Of a stretch of 64,000 nucleotides of DNA, positions 55,801 through 64,000 are shown piece after piece; the first letter of the stretch is position 1; each line of letters begins with the position of its first letter. Origin of the DNA: Plutella xylostella (taxonomy: Eukaryota; Arthropoda; Insecta; Lepidoptera; Plutellidae); NCBI RefSeq assembly GCF_932276165.1, contig NC_063984.1:3975501-4039500 (forward strand). Reading direction: 5' to 3'. The position numbers and the translations under genes were made by a program. Under the pieces are notes generated by a model, which worked only from the letters and a program-made list of their open reading frames with translations, had not been told where the DNA came from and did not search any database.

Positions 55801-58800
55801 GGCCGCAGTAGAGGACTACTTCCTGTTGGGGGTGAAAGGCGCGTGATTAGTGTCAAGGCTACTTCACACCGAGCAAGAATGTTTGGAATATGGGAACACT
55901 TTGAACAACATTTGAACACATTGCATGCATTGGCTGGCCATTCCAAAGGATTGTTTCTGTCTGTTGGTTATGATTTCATACGCTGGTAAGGCAAAAAGGA
56001 CTAAACGATATCATTTTTTAATTTTACAATGAGTTCTTAATATACTACAATAACAAAAAAACGCTAAGTAATTTTAGCCTTTCTAGCGTCAAATCATACC
56101 ATGTAAAAGTAAATAGCAAAGATTCAAGTACTCTTGTCCTTCAAGGACAGCACTTTTAACACACTATACATACATACATACATACAATACACCGTCCATA
56201 CCTGTTGCAGCACAGCCCCGATGACGTCATAGGGCTGTATGGTGGAGTACATGACGGACTGGATCTCGCCGGGGGTCATCGGCTTGTCGAACACCGTCTC
56301 CTTCTGCCCGATCACGCCCACTGTCAACTGGAAGTGAAGAAAGTGTTGTAAGTATCTGATTAAGTGCCAATTTATCCATAGTCGGTTAGAGCATAACCAG
56401 AGGTTAATGCTTGACTTTTGACACATCTGTCAAGAATTTAATATGGACATGACGTTAATTGATCAGCCAATAACTGGTTACGATTTAACCGACTATTTGT
56501 GAAATTGGAGATAAATATGTAGGCGTTCAATCGTGTTGGCTTATTGTTGTTGACTGTCACCATTTTTGGTATGTAGTACCTAAATAGTCTGCCATATCAT
56601 CGCTGTCGACCAAGGTAAACGCGTTGAATGGATGACGGACATGACTGGATAGAGCTAGGTGTAAGCTGAAGGCACATTTCAACTGATGGTCTAACATTTT
56701 GGATATCAGATAATAAGCGTGTTGACGATCCTAAACTGGTAACCGGTAGTGGCTGGATGAGGAAAGCCGAGGATAGAGTGTTGTGGGGCTGCCTGGGAGA
56801 GGTCTATGTCTAGCTAGCAGTGAAGTAGATGATGATGATGATGATGATGATGCAGTACTGACCTGCTTCCCGTTGACCAGCACGGTGGTGATGAAGGGGC
56901 TGATGGAGTCCACGGTGTGGCTCAGCAGCGAGGAGCAGTAGCGGACGAGCACTGCCGCTGGTGATGATGATGCAGTACTGACCTGCTTCCCGTTGACCAG
57001 CACGGTGGTGATGAAGGGGCTGATGGAGTCCACGGTGTGGCTCAGCAGCGAGGAGCAGTAGCGGACGAGCACTGCCGCTGGTGATGATGATGATGATGCA
57101 GTACTGACCTGCTTCCCGTTGACCAGCACGGTGGTGATGAAGGGGCTGATGGAGTCCACGGTGTGGCTCAGCAGCGAGGAGCAGTAGCGCACGGCGCGCC
57201 AGTCGCGCAGCACGCCGGCCGCGTGGTACAGGCCTTTTAGCGCTTCGAGCGCCGTTTTGCCGTTCACCTGTAGAGGGGAAATAGTAAGGGCATCAGTAAA
57301 GCTTCATTCATAGATAGGGCAAAACACCCAGTAACTGACCACCTTAAGGGAGTTGTTCCAGTAATTTGTCTGTAGCGGGCTCAACTCTTATCGCTTATTA
57401 AATCCTATTTTTGTTTTAGAAACTAGAATAACAGAGCTACATTCCTGAGTAAATAGCAAACATGTAGAAGTTACTCATTTTTTTTATATATTTTTGCAAA
57501 CAAAAAGTAGTGATTTTCCCAGTAACTGACCACTAAAATCTAGTAATTGACCACACTCGATGCCAGTAACTGACCACCAATTTAAAATGGTTTAAAAATG
57601 GAATTATGATTAAATCATGTTATTATTTATTTATTTGTTTACTTCATGTAATAGTACCGATCTTTTGGTCTATTTTAATGTGTGACACATCACTTTTGCT
57701 TAAGGTTTCTTAACTGAAAAGTGCATTAAATTAATTAATCAGATTAATGCATAATTTAAATGATATCTAATCCTAATAATCAACCATTTATTTATTAAAA
57801 ACACAAGTTTTTGCATTTTTGTTAAATACTAAAAACAAAGGAATAAACACACATGCACATAGTGAACACGCATTTTAAATTTACAGCTTTCAGGGAGATT
57901 AAGTGGCCCCAATGTAGTACCTTCAGATAAGTCACAGAAAGGGCTATTTTGTTTGTCCGGAACAAGCCAGGATCAGTGGGACAGGCCCATGAAGCATTCA
58001 AGGTGCCAGAAACGAGCATTTTCTTAAATACAAAGTAGCGAATCCAAGCGCTAAAGCCGGTCTTTTCCATATTCGGTATCAACTGATGAGGAGGAGGAAT
58101 CGTGGCGGATTGTATTGTTGGCCTGGGAAAACATAAATTCCCCGCCGGAAAAGTAGGCCCTTTCCCCGCCGGTCCTTTCAAGGATGTAGGACCAGAGACA
58201 GATGGTTTTCATTATTGCTGAAACCCCACCCAGAGACTTTCAGTGCGGCTAAAAGAGTCATTGAGGCTAGCCATTGTAATTATGACCGAATCAGATATTG
58301 GGGGTTAGTTTTTCAGGATACAAAGATGGATGCCTTGACGAACGGGATTTCAATGACTTTGTTGAGGATTCAACTGGAATATTTAGGATGCTGTTGAAAC
58401 GTGCTTTCGTAGGTAAGTATTTGGCCAAAGACAGGAGTAGTCATTTCTGCAAGGGGAACAGGGAATCTTTGCCTCGTTGAAGAGGCGTCACTGAAGCAGA
58501 ACATCGCTGTACTTTCTGCATTTTCCGCTGCTGGACTAATGTGTCTGCCAATGATAGTATAGCGTTGCCAGTGGATTCCGGATAGTTGTGGTATCGGTTC
58601 CAAATGGCTGGGGTGTTGGGCGTGGTAACAACTTATAGAAGAATGCCCCATTTCTTGTGTGCCAATTTTACCATTCTGTTTGAAATCCGCTGGCCGTTCA
58701 TAATGCCATTGAAGGGCGTGTTGGTGCACCGGCTGAGGGTGCTAGCATTGTAGTGATGATTTCTTTTTCCTATTTTGCTGAAGTGGCTTTGCCTGTCTTT

Positions 58801-61800
58801 GGAAAAATGTGGAGGCGCGTTTCGTCGGTAACGTTTATTCGGGTTGGGTTATTAATAGCGTCATCAAGGTCTTGTTCGCCAAGTGCTTTTGTACTCGGGG
58901 AACCAATTTCATCTGGTTCACAAGCGCTGGCATTGGTTAGGTACGCCTTCAGCTGTTCTGAAGATAGCATTTGAGTATCTTTTCATATAGTGAGATGGTG
59001 AAAGCCATTTGTCTCCTGGTCTTGCATTCTTGAAGGGACTGCTCCAAGGATTATCTTTAAGGAAAAATGGTGACATCTGTCTTTATCCTGGAGAATCCAC
59101 ATTATCCTAGGCTAATAGTATGCTCCACTAGCGTTTTTATCTTCCTCATCAGCTAATACCGAATCTGGAACAAACTTGGACTTTGTGTTTGAATTCTCTA
59201 TATTTTAAAAGGTGCTTGCATGTCACCCTGAATTATTTTGGAATGTCTTGTTGATCCTAGTTTGTCTCAGATAAGTGGAATTGCCTTTTCTATACTTTTT
59301 TGCTATCTTGGCGTTTCTTTATCTCGCTGAAAGCTGTAAAAATATATCATATATAATAATACCAGTAACTGACCACCAATTTACCCAATAACTGACCACC
59401 TATGTCAGTAAATGGAAGGAGTGAAGATAGAATGCTCATATTTTGACACAAGAAAATGGCACATATGAGCTTTAATATTACGTTCTTATTTTGCCTAAAT
59501 TCAACTTCAACCAAAAATCCCAATAACCGACATAGGTGGTCAGTTATTGGAAAATCGCTGTTTTGTCGTCCAGTAACTGTCCACCCCATTTAAAACAATC
59601 AAACGGGAAATAACAAGCTGAATCTTATCTAAAACGTAATCTTTATAATTAAATCTATATAGTATAATTTTTTCTTTCAATGATTTCAATTTTTTTTCAT
59701 GGTAAATTTTACGATCAAAAAATTCACTTACCTTAACAAATACGTTAGTCACAACTGCAATTTACTCGGTTCGCGCGCCTACTGAACTTTTTCGATCGCT
59801 CACTATCCATCTGTTGGCGGCTGGCAAAATCTTTTGTATCAGTAATGCTCTCAATGAACCACAAAATAGACTGGATGTTCACTAGATGGCCCTGCTTGGC
59901 TATATTTCCAGGGTGTCCACTCAGAATGCTCCAAAAAATTCCCTGACTTTTCCCTGACTTTCCCTGACCGTTTCAGAAAATTTCCCTGACCAAATATCAA
60001 AATATAAATGAAATTTAAGTAATTTGAAGACAAAATCTTGATTTCAAAGTTTTACATTCATTTATTTGACACTTATTATAAGTTGACTGCGTAAAATGTG
60101 TATACAGGGTCGGCAAAAATGGTATATTAATAGGAAAGTAAAGCACTTAACACACACTAACGTTGTTCTTCTTCTAAATATTATCCAATCTCCATGATTC
60201 TTTAGGATATTAACGACACAATAAATTACTAGGTTTACAGTTATTTCTGTTCTCTAAATTTGCTATAGATTCAAACTTATAGGCACCTCAAGCAACGCAA
60301 TTTTTGTGATCAAAACTGCGCCGAATCATGCCGTTGTTAAACAAAAACGATATATTTTTTAAAGGCGAAACCTACCTTCTAGAATATATTATGCTGAAAC
60401 GATTGACATCAAAATCAAAAAGAATTGTTGATATTTACTTGGTGAATAACGATTTCCCCTGAAATTTTATCAAGTGCCTATGTTTGTCACGAGCTACATT
60501 TATCTCTATAGCACCCGAGCCCCGGAGCATGAGTGCACAAACGATAGCAAACGTTTTCCTAAATACCTATTTCTCGAGGTTCCCTCTTGAGCCTTAGGAG
60601 TCATTCTAAACAACTTTTGTTGTGTGAGTATTGAAAATGTCCGAAAAAATCATCATCCGCATCCGCAGATGCTGAGTCTCATCATCATCATCAGCCAATA
60701 ATCATCCACTGCTGGACATAGGCCTCTCCCAAGGAGCGCCACAACACTCGGTCCTCGGCCTTCCTCATCCAACCACTACCCGCCACCCGCCTAAGGTCGT
60801 CAGTCCAGCGGGCAGGAGGGCGTCCCACGCTGCGTTTGCCTGTTCGTGGTCTCCACTCGAGAACTCGTCTACCCCAACGGTTATCGGTTCTTCGGCAGAT
60901 ATGACCAGCCCACTGCCACTTCAGCTTGCATATTTTGACAGCTATGTCGGTAACCTTAGTCCTCTGACGGATAACCTCATTTCTGATATGATCCATCAGA
61001 GAAACCCCAAGCATAGCTCTCTCCATAGCACGCTGAGCGACTTTAAATCGGTGGACCAGTCCTACCGTCAGTGTCCACGTCTCTGCACCATACGTCGTCA
61101 CTGGCAGGACGCACTGGTTGAAGACTTTTGTCTTCAGGCTCTGAGGAATGGCCGAGGAGAATATGTGACGAAGTTTCCCGAATGCAGCCCAACCCAGTTG
61201 GGTGCGCCTTGCAGCCTCCTTGTCGAAGTTGCTTCTGCCTAGCCGAATAGTCTGCCCTAGGTAGACATATTCTAGCACAACTTCGATTGTTGCCTCACCA
61301 ACGGCGACCGGCTCCGGTTTGATGTGAGCATTGTACATGACTTTCGTCTTGTCCAAGTTCATACCGAGGCCTACACGTCGGGAAGCAGCATTTAGGCCAC
61401 TTAGCATCCAGCTGAGTTCCTGCAGAGATTCTGCCATAATAACGATGTCGTCCGCGAAGCGGAGGTGTGACATGTACTCGCCATTTATACATATGCCATG
61501 TCCTTTCCAGTCCAACGTCTTAAAGACATCTTCCAATGCATTAGTGAACAGTTTCGGAGATATCACATCCCCCTGTCTCACTCCACGTTGCAGTTGGATA
61601 GGTCTTGTCTTGTGGTCCTGTACTTGGACAGTCATAGTAGCGGCATTGTACAGACATCTCAACACCTCGATATAGCGCCAATCGATTTGGCATCTCTGCA
61701 AGGATTCCGAAACTGCCCAGGTCTCGATGGAGTCGAAGGCTTTTTCATAGTACACAAAGGCTAGACACAGAGGCTGATTATACTCTTCGGTCTTCTGTAT

Positions 61801-64000
61801 AATCTGCCTTACTGTGTGGATGTGGTCTATTGTACTAAAGCCTTTTCGAAACCCAGCCTGCTCTGGGGGCTGAAACTCGTCTAACTTTTGGGCAAGACGG
61901 TTCGTGATAACCCTTGAGAACAGCTTGTATACTTGGCTTAAAAGCGAGATCGGTCTATAGTTCTTCAGAAGGGTTTTGTCACCCTACTTAAAGAGCTGAG
62001 TCTGGGATCTAGCTAATCTTTTAGAATTCCTACTATTTTTTACAACTGTCATATTTTATTAAATCACGTAGATTTAAAAAAAACTTAATTGTATAAGTAA
62101 TTATTATAGTATAATAGTAAGGATCAGTCAAAAAAATTCCAAAACTAAACGAGATTTTATTTTATGACTTATGTATTTCACGTAAAAAAGAAGTATTACT
62201 ACTAAAGGAAAGGACTAACAATTTTGCTAGAAAAAGGTCATTTTTCCCTGACTTTCCAGGTGGCCCATCAATTTCACTGACTTTCCCTGACCACCTAGAG
62301 CTTCCCTGACTTTTCCCTGACTTTCCCTGACTTTCCAGATAGTGGACACCCTGATTTCTTATTTATTGGAGATGAAGAGGAAGGTGGTCAGTTACTGGCA
62401 CATGGTCAGTTACTGGGTGTTTTGCCCTAGCACAAAATAGAAGCGCGACTGCAGGGTTTGAAGGTTTCAGACTTAAGATTAGGCGTATTGAATGCAAGCT
62501 GAGGTCAGTATCCAATCATAGCGCAGAAGTACCACCGACCGCAACGCTATATTCTAACGCAGTTTAGGTCATTGATTAATCAGTAATGTCGCATATAACG
62601 GGTAAGTACATAGATGTTATATGTATATACGTTTATTTACCTCATACATGGGTCCTTCTCGCTCCTTCAATATGCCCCACAGTTGGCATTGAGCGAAGAT
62701 ATTGTCACTTCCTCTTAAAGCGGACACGATGTCGGGTGTAGACCTGCCGAAATTATTTAAACATAATCATAACCTCTCATGATGAATGAAGAGGGCAGGT
62801 CTATCGTGGGCCCAAGTGAAGGAGGCGGCTCAAGATAGGGAAGCGTGGCGAAGAATGTCTGTAGCTCTAAGCTCCACAGGAGAGTAACAGGACTATAAGT
62901 AAAGTAAGTATAACCTCTCATGAGTAATACGGCAGTTGGGGGGAAGGGATACCTTACAGAACTTGTTCATCAATATTTATTGGTGGTGGTAAAGGGTATG
63001 CATGAAAAATACCTGTGTTTGTAGTTGACAATACCTGCTTTTGTAAAAGACATTGCCAGTATTATAGTCGGCATGTACTGTTGAGATATGAATCGCGCCC
63101 CTAGCTAGCTGTGCTTGTAGTGAACAATACCTGTGCTTGTAGTGAACAATACCTGTGCTTGTAGTGAACAATACCTGTGCTTGTAGTGAACAATACCTGT
63201 GCTTGTAGTGAACAATACCTGTGCTTGTAGTGAACAATACCTGTGCTTGTAGTGAACAATACCTGTGCTTGTAGTCGGCGAGGCAGACGGCGGCGTCGGC
63301 GCGGGCGGCGGCGCGCGGCACGTCGGTCAGCGACTGGTAGCCGATGTACTCGTGTTGTAGCTGTTTGAACTGCGTGAATATCTCCGAGGGGAACTCGCCC
63401 TGGCTCATGAAGTCGAGGTGCTCTGAAATCACTCATTTCAGAGAACGAGAGAACGCAGAGAATCATAAGTATCTGAACTAGAATACATTATTTTCGTAGC
63501 TTTATTGTGATGTCGGTGACAAATACAAGAGTTAAAACAGAAATAGTGAAAGGTTATCTAACTGCTGGGATAAATTCAGTCCCCATCTTTGGGTATTCTA
63601 TACATGCCGGTTAGGTATGAATTGGCTCTTGATAGAATGATATGCACATAAGTAACCATGATACCCATGCAAGAGCTAGATATTCAGGTTTCTGACACCA
63701 TCAGACTTACCCATGCAAGAGCTAGATATCAAGTTCTGCAGGCGTCCCAAGCGCACCTTGACTCCATCACAATGTCCGTTCTTGAGCATGGCGAACAGAT
63801 CTAGCATCTGCTTGAAGTGCTCTCTCTTGTACTCTCAACTTATACCTTGAATAACTACCTAAGTTATGTCATACAATCGCACTTACCCATGCAAGAGCTA
63901 GATATCAAGTTCTGCAGGCGTCCCAAGCGCACCTTGACTCCATCACAATGTCCCTTCTTCAGCATGACGAACAGATCCAGCATCTGCTTAAAGTGCTCTC
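52882..64000 (-). CDS. PHKB: phosphorylase b kinase regulatory subunit beta (3' part)
   Basis: Regulatory subunit of the kinase that activates glycogen phosphorylase. Minus-strand exons seen, 5' to 3': >64000-63887, 63422-63263, 62743-62641, 57267-57109, 56327-56202, 55822-55590, 55037-54923, 54787-54698, 53654-53511, 53034-52882 (stop). Phases agree. Diagnostic stretches: LRGSDNIFAQCQLWGILKER, VNGKTALEALKGLYHAAGVL, SHTVDSISPFITTVLVNGKQ, GRLIGTNPDMFRGILKIRVG, VWDILLRTPKGIIV, QPTLVNM. These fit the beta rather than the alpha subunit. The C-terminus CLVA has the form of a prenylation CaaX box, as in the known farnesylated beta subunit (CLIS in mammals). A 5.1-kb transposon nest fills the intron between 57267 and 62641. 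Several exons are followed by partial tandem copies. The 5' part lies right of the window. Confidence 0.93.
53170..53410. repeat. small hairpins in a PHKB intron
   Basis: CAAGGGTTGAGT pairs with ACTCAACCCTTG (53266-53300), and GGTTTGCTGCGTAGT pairs with ACTACGCAGCAAACC (53371-53406). They may be parts of one small MITE; no target duplication is clear. Confidence 0.5.
53900..54665. mobile_element. GCTCCGCT-core repeat element, single-unit copy
   Basis: The centre (54188-54300) has one unit of the same core as 17116-17915: ACGCTCCGCTCCGCTTCGCT ... GTGCACCTATTACGCTCCTC ... CTCGTCGTCGCACCT. The arms differ in wording from the first element but share its design: the left arm (53905-54130) is built of GCATA/GGCA and TCTCGTAT/TCGTTTGG words, the right arm (54440-54665) of their complements (ACGAG, CGAGATGAG, GGCCAAA). 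In PHKB intron. No protein. Confidence 0.6.
55376..55535 (-). repeat. partial copy of a PHKB exon (55590-55822)
   Basis: Repeats the 3' ~150 bases of the exon (AIRTYLRVCPEEG... to EWADEQG) with substitutions and an expanded C/T-rich run, then ...CCCCTGCTC at its 3' end. It lies downstream in transcript sense, spacing about 210 bp; the donor of the copy is degraded (GGGGTAGGGGTG-like). Confidence 0.88.
56735..56855 (+). mobile_element. RTE LINE 3' tail with ATG-triplet tail
   Basis: AACCGGTAGTGGCTGGATGA ... GCCTGGGAGAGGTCTATGTC ... then (GATGAT)n to 56852. The triplet tail abuts the PHKB exon-repeat array, and the array units also contain short GATGATGAT runs. Confidence 0.75.
56856..57108 (-). 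repeat. two partial copies of the PHKB exon 57109-57267
   Basis: The unit is the last 81 bases (27 codons, RYCSSLL ... VNGKQ) of the exon plus 39 or 45 bases of intron, giving 120- and 126-bp periods. The exon end with its CAG|GTCAGT donor thus occurs three times. Both periods are multiples of three and no stop occurs, so the frame stays open from 57267 through the whole array; the intron parts read VSTASSS-PAAVLV. Confidence 0.95.
57822..58970 (-). pseudogene. degenerate pogo/Jerky-type transposase
   Basis: Minus-strand fragments in different frames (58970-58770, 58729-58370, 58181-57822). The first ends NVTDETRLHIFPKTGKA, resembling the DETGLxLxPKTGK block around the first catalytic Asp of insect pogo/Jerky-type DDE transposases. 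Later pieces keep only scattered similarity, with several stops and frameshifts. Non-functional. Confidence 0.5.
60678..61987 (-). mobile_element. 5'-truncated RTE-type LINE
   Basis: Minus-strand LINE from its ATG-type triplet tail (plus strand TCATCATCATCATCAGCC at 60678) through CCACTGCTGGACATAGGCCT to about 61987, where it is cut within the RT domain after a GDKTLLKNYRP-type block. Related pieces: 5560-6000, 16515-16680, 19628-19795, 49890, 51505 and 56735. Confidence 0.9.
60691..61983 (-). pseudogene. RTE reverse transcriptase, C-terminal part, catalytic Asp lost
   Basis: One frame is open from about 61983 to the stop at 60691, about 430 residues: KNYRPISLLSQVYKLFSRVI, EQAGFRKGFSTIDHIH, LAFVYYEKAFDS, RGVRQGDVISPKLF, HLRFADDIVIMAE, then thumb and C-terminal zinc-less region to EAYVQQW. 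The FADD motif is intact, but motif A reads VYYEKAFD where the family has VDYEKAFD, so the first metal-binding aspartate is replaced by tyrosine. It has no start codon and no endonuclease domain. Confidence 0.85.
62788..62895 (+). mobile_element. LINE 3'-end fragment
   Basis: Reads WAQVKEAAQDREAWRRMSVA then LSSTGE and a stop, the C-terminal type of another RTE-like LINE, followed by AAGTAAAGTAAG. It lies in a PHKB intron. Confidence 0.55.
63105..63262 (-). repeat. 22-bp tandem repeat made of a PHKB exon end plus donor
   Basis: The exon 63422-63263 ends CTACAAGCACAG|GTATTGTTCA. The 22-bp unit (12 exon bases plus 10 intron bases) is repeated seven more times downstream in transcript sense, each with an identical AG|GTATTG donor. 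The plus strand shows TGTGCTTGTAG at 22-bp steps from about 63111 to 63243. Confidence 0.95.
63662..63823 (-). repeat. copy of the PHKB exon at 63887->64000, plus a 22-nt remnant
   Basis: 63711-63823 repeats the exon at 63887 to beyond 64000 with a good donor (ATGG|GTAAGT) and encodes the same peptide with two changes (LFAMLKNG for LFVMLKKG). A third trace, 63664-63683 (CCCATGCAAGAGCTAGATAT), copies only the exon's 3' end. The spacing is 176 bp. Both full copies join in phase to the next exon, so they could be alternative exons; in-window evidence for an acceptor in front of the left copy (ACAAG|AGAGAGC) is weak. Confidence 0.85.

Larger units (their letters stand above)
59909..62353. mobile_element. 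unclassified DNA element with CCCTGA-rich ends, inserted in the pogo-like element
   Basis: Ends CAGGGTGTCCACT and inverted AGTGGACACCCTG, flanked by ATTTC (59904-59908, 62354-62358), a 5-bp duplication. Both subterminal regions are arrays of TTCCCTGACTTTTCCCTGAC words (59938-59990 and 62246-62335), likely transposase-binding arrays. The interior contains an RTE LINE fragment on the minus strand (60678-61987). No transposase frame of its own was seen. Confidence 0.75.
57317..62427 (-). mobile_element. pogo-like DNA transposon, 5.1 kb, in PHKB intron
   Basis: Terminal inverted repeats of about 25 bp start GGGCAAAACACCCAGTAACT, flanked by TA (57315-57316, 62428-62429). CCAGTAACTGACCAC words recur inside at 57520-57575, 59360-59400 and 59535-59585. 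A degenerate transposase lies on the minus strand (57822-58970). A second element (59909-62353) has inserted into it. TA duplication and a Jerky/pogo-like transposase remnant support a pogo-type assignment. Confidence 0.75.

Noticed and set aside
60901..61764. Plus-strand frames of 88-114 residues
   Set aside because: Antisense shadows of the RTE reverse transcriptase.
63105..63270. Regular short direct repeats, CRISPR-like at first sight
   Set aside because: There are no spacers between units, the unit equals an exon end plus intron start, and the genome is eukaryotic.

Overview
This is a piece of a moth or butterfly (Lepidoptera) nuclear genome. The genes have many short introns with GT..AG borders. 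The dispersed repeats include RTE-type LINE 3' ends of the CACTGCTGGACATAGGCCTC type with ATG-triplet tails, TA-flanked fold-back MITEs, and SINE-like ends of the TTCGCATTTATAATATTAG type, a combination typical of Lepidoptera. I cannot name the species.

Layout. 1-4560: a DIRS-type (tyrosine recombinase) retrotransposon on the minus strand. 4570-22350: gene-poor, repeat-dense DNA. It holds a twin-primed RTE fragment, a 5S-rRNA-derived SINE, several TA-flanked MITEs, two copies of a 4-bp-TSD DNA element (one carrying a peculiar 170-bp tandem-repeat element) and nested MITEs. Two possible exons of an unrecognised minus-strand gene lie at 5075-5278 and 10543-10686. 22615-64000: a compact block of seven recognisable housekeeping genes: RNMT (+), TOP1 (+), WRNIP1 (-), POMT2 (+), PSMB7/Prosbeta2 (-), DNAJB11/ERdj3 (+) and PHKB (-, running off the right edge). 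I rebuilt exon structures by hand from splice sites and reading phase; every junction given keeps phase.

The genes do not form one pathway. They serve mRNA capping, DNA topology, replication-stress response, ER O-mannosylation, proteolysis, ER folding and glycogen breakdown. WRNIP1/POMT2 and PSMB7/DNAJB11 are divergent pairs with short shared promoter regions (590 and 515 bp). TOP1/WRNIP1, POMT2/PSMB7 and DNAJB11/PHKB are convergent.

Most unusual observations: (1) a 2,484-bp, apparently perfect tandem duplication spanning the 3' two-thirds of RNMT, the intergenic region and the TOP1 promoter plus first exon; (2) at least eight local tandem duplications in WRNIP1, POMT2 and PHKB that copy the 3' end of an exon together with its splice donor and always lie downstream in the sense of transcription, on either strand; (3) a repeat family with a GCTCCGCT-rich core and arms made of degenerate CG-containing words, present twice; (4) a three-level transposon nest in a PHKB intron. 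Long-read or assembly checks are needed to separate real duplications from assembly artefacts.
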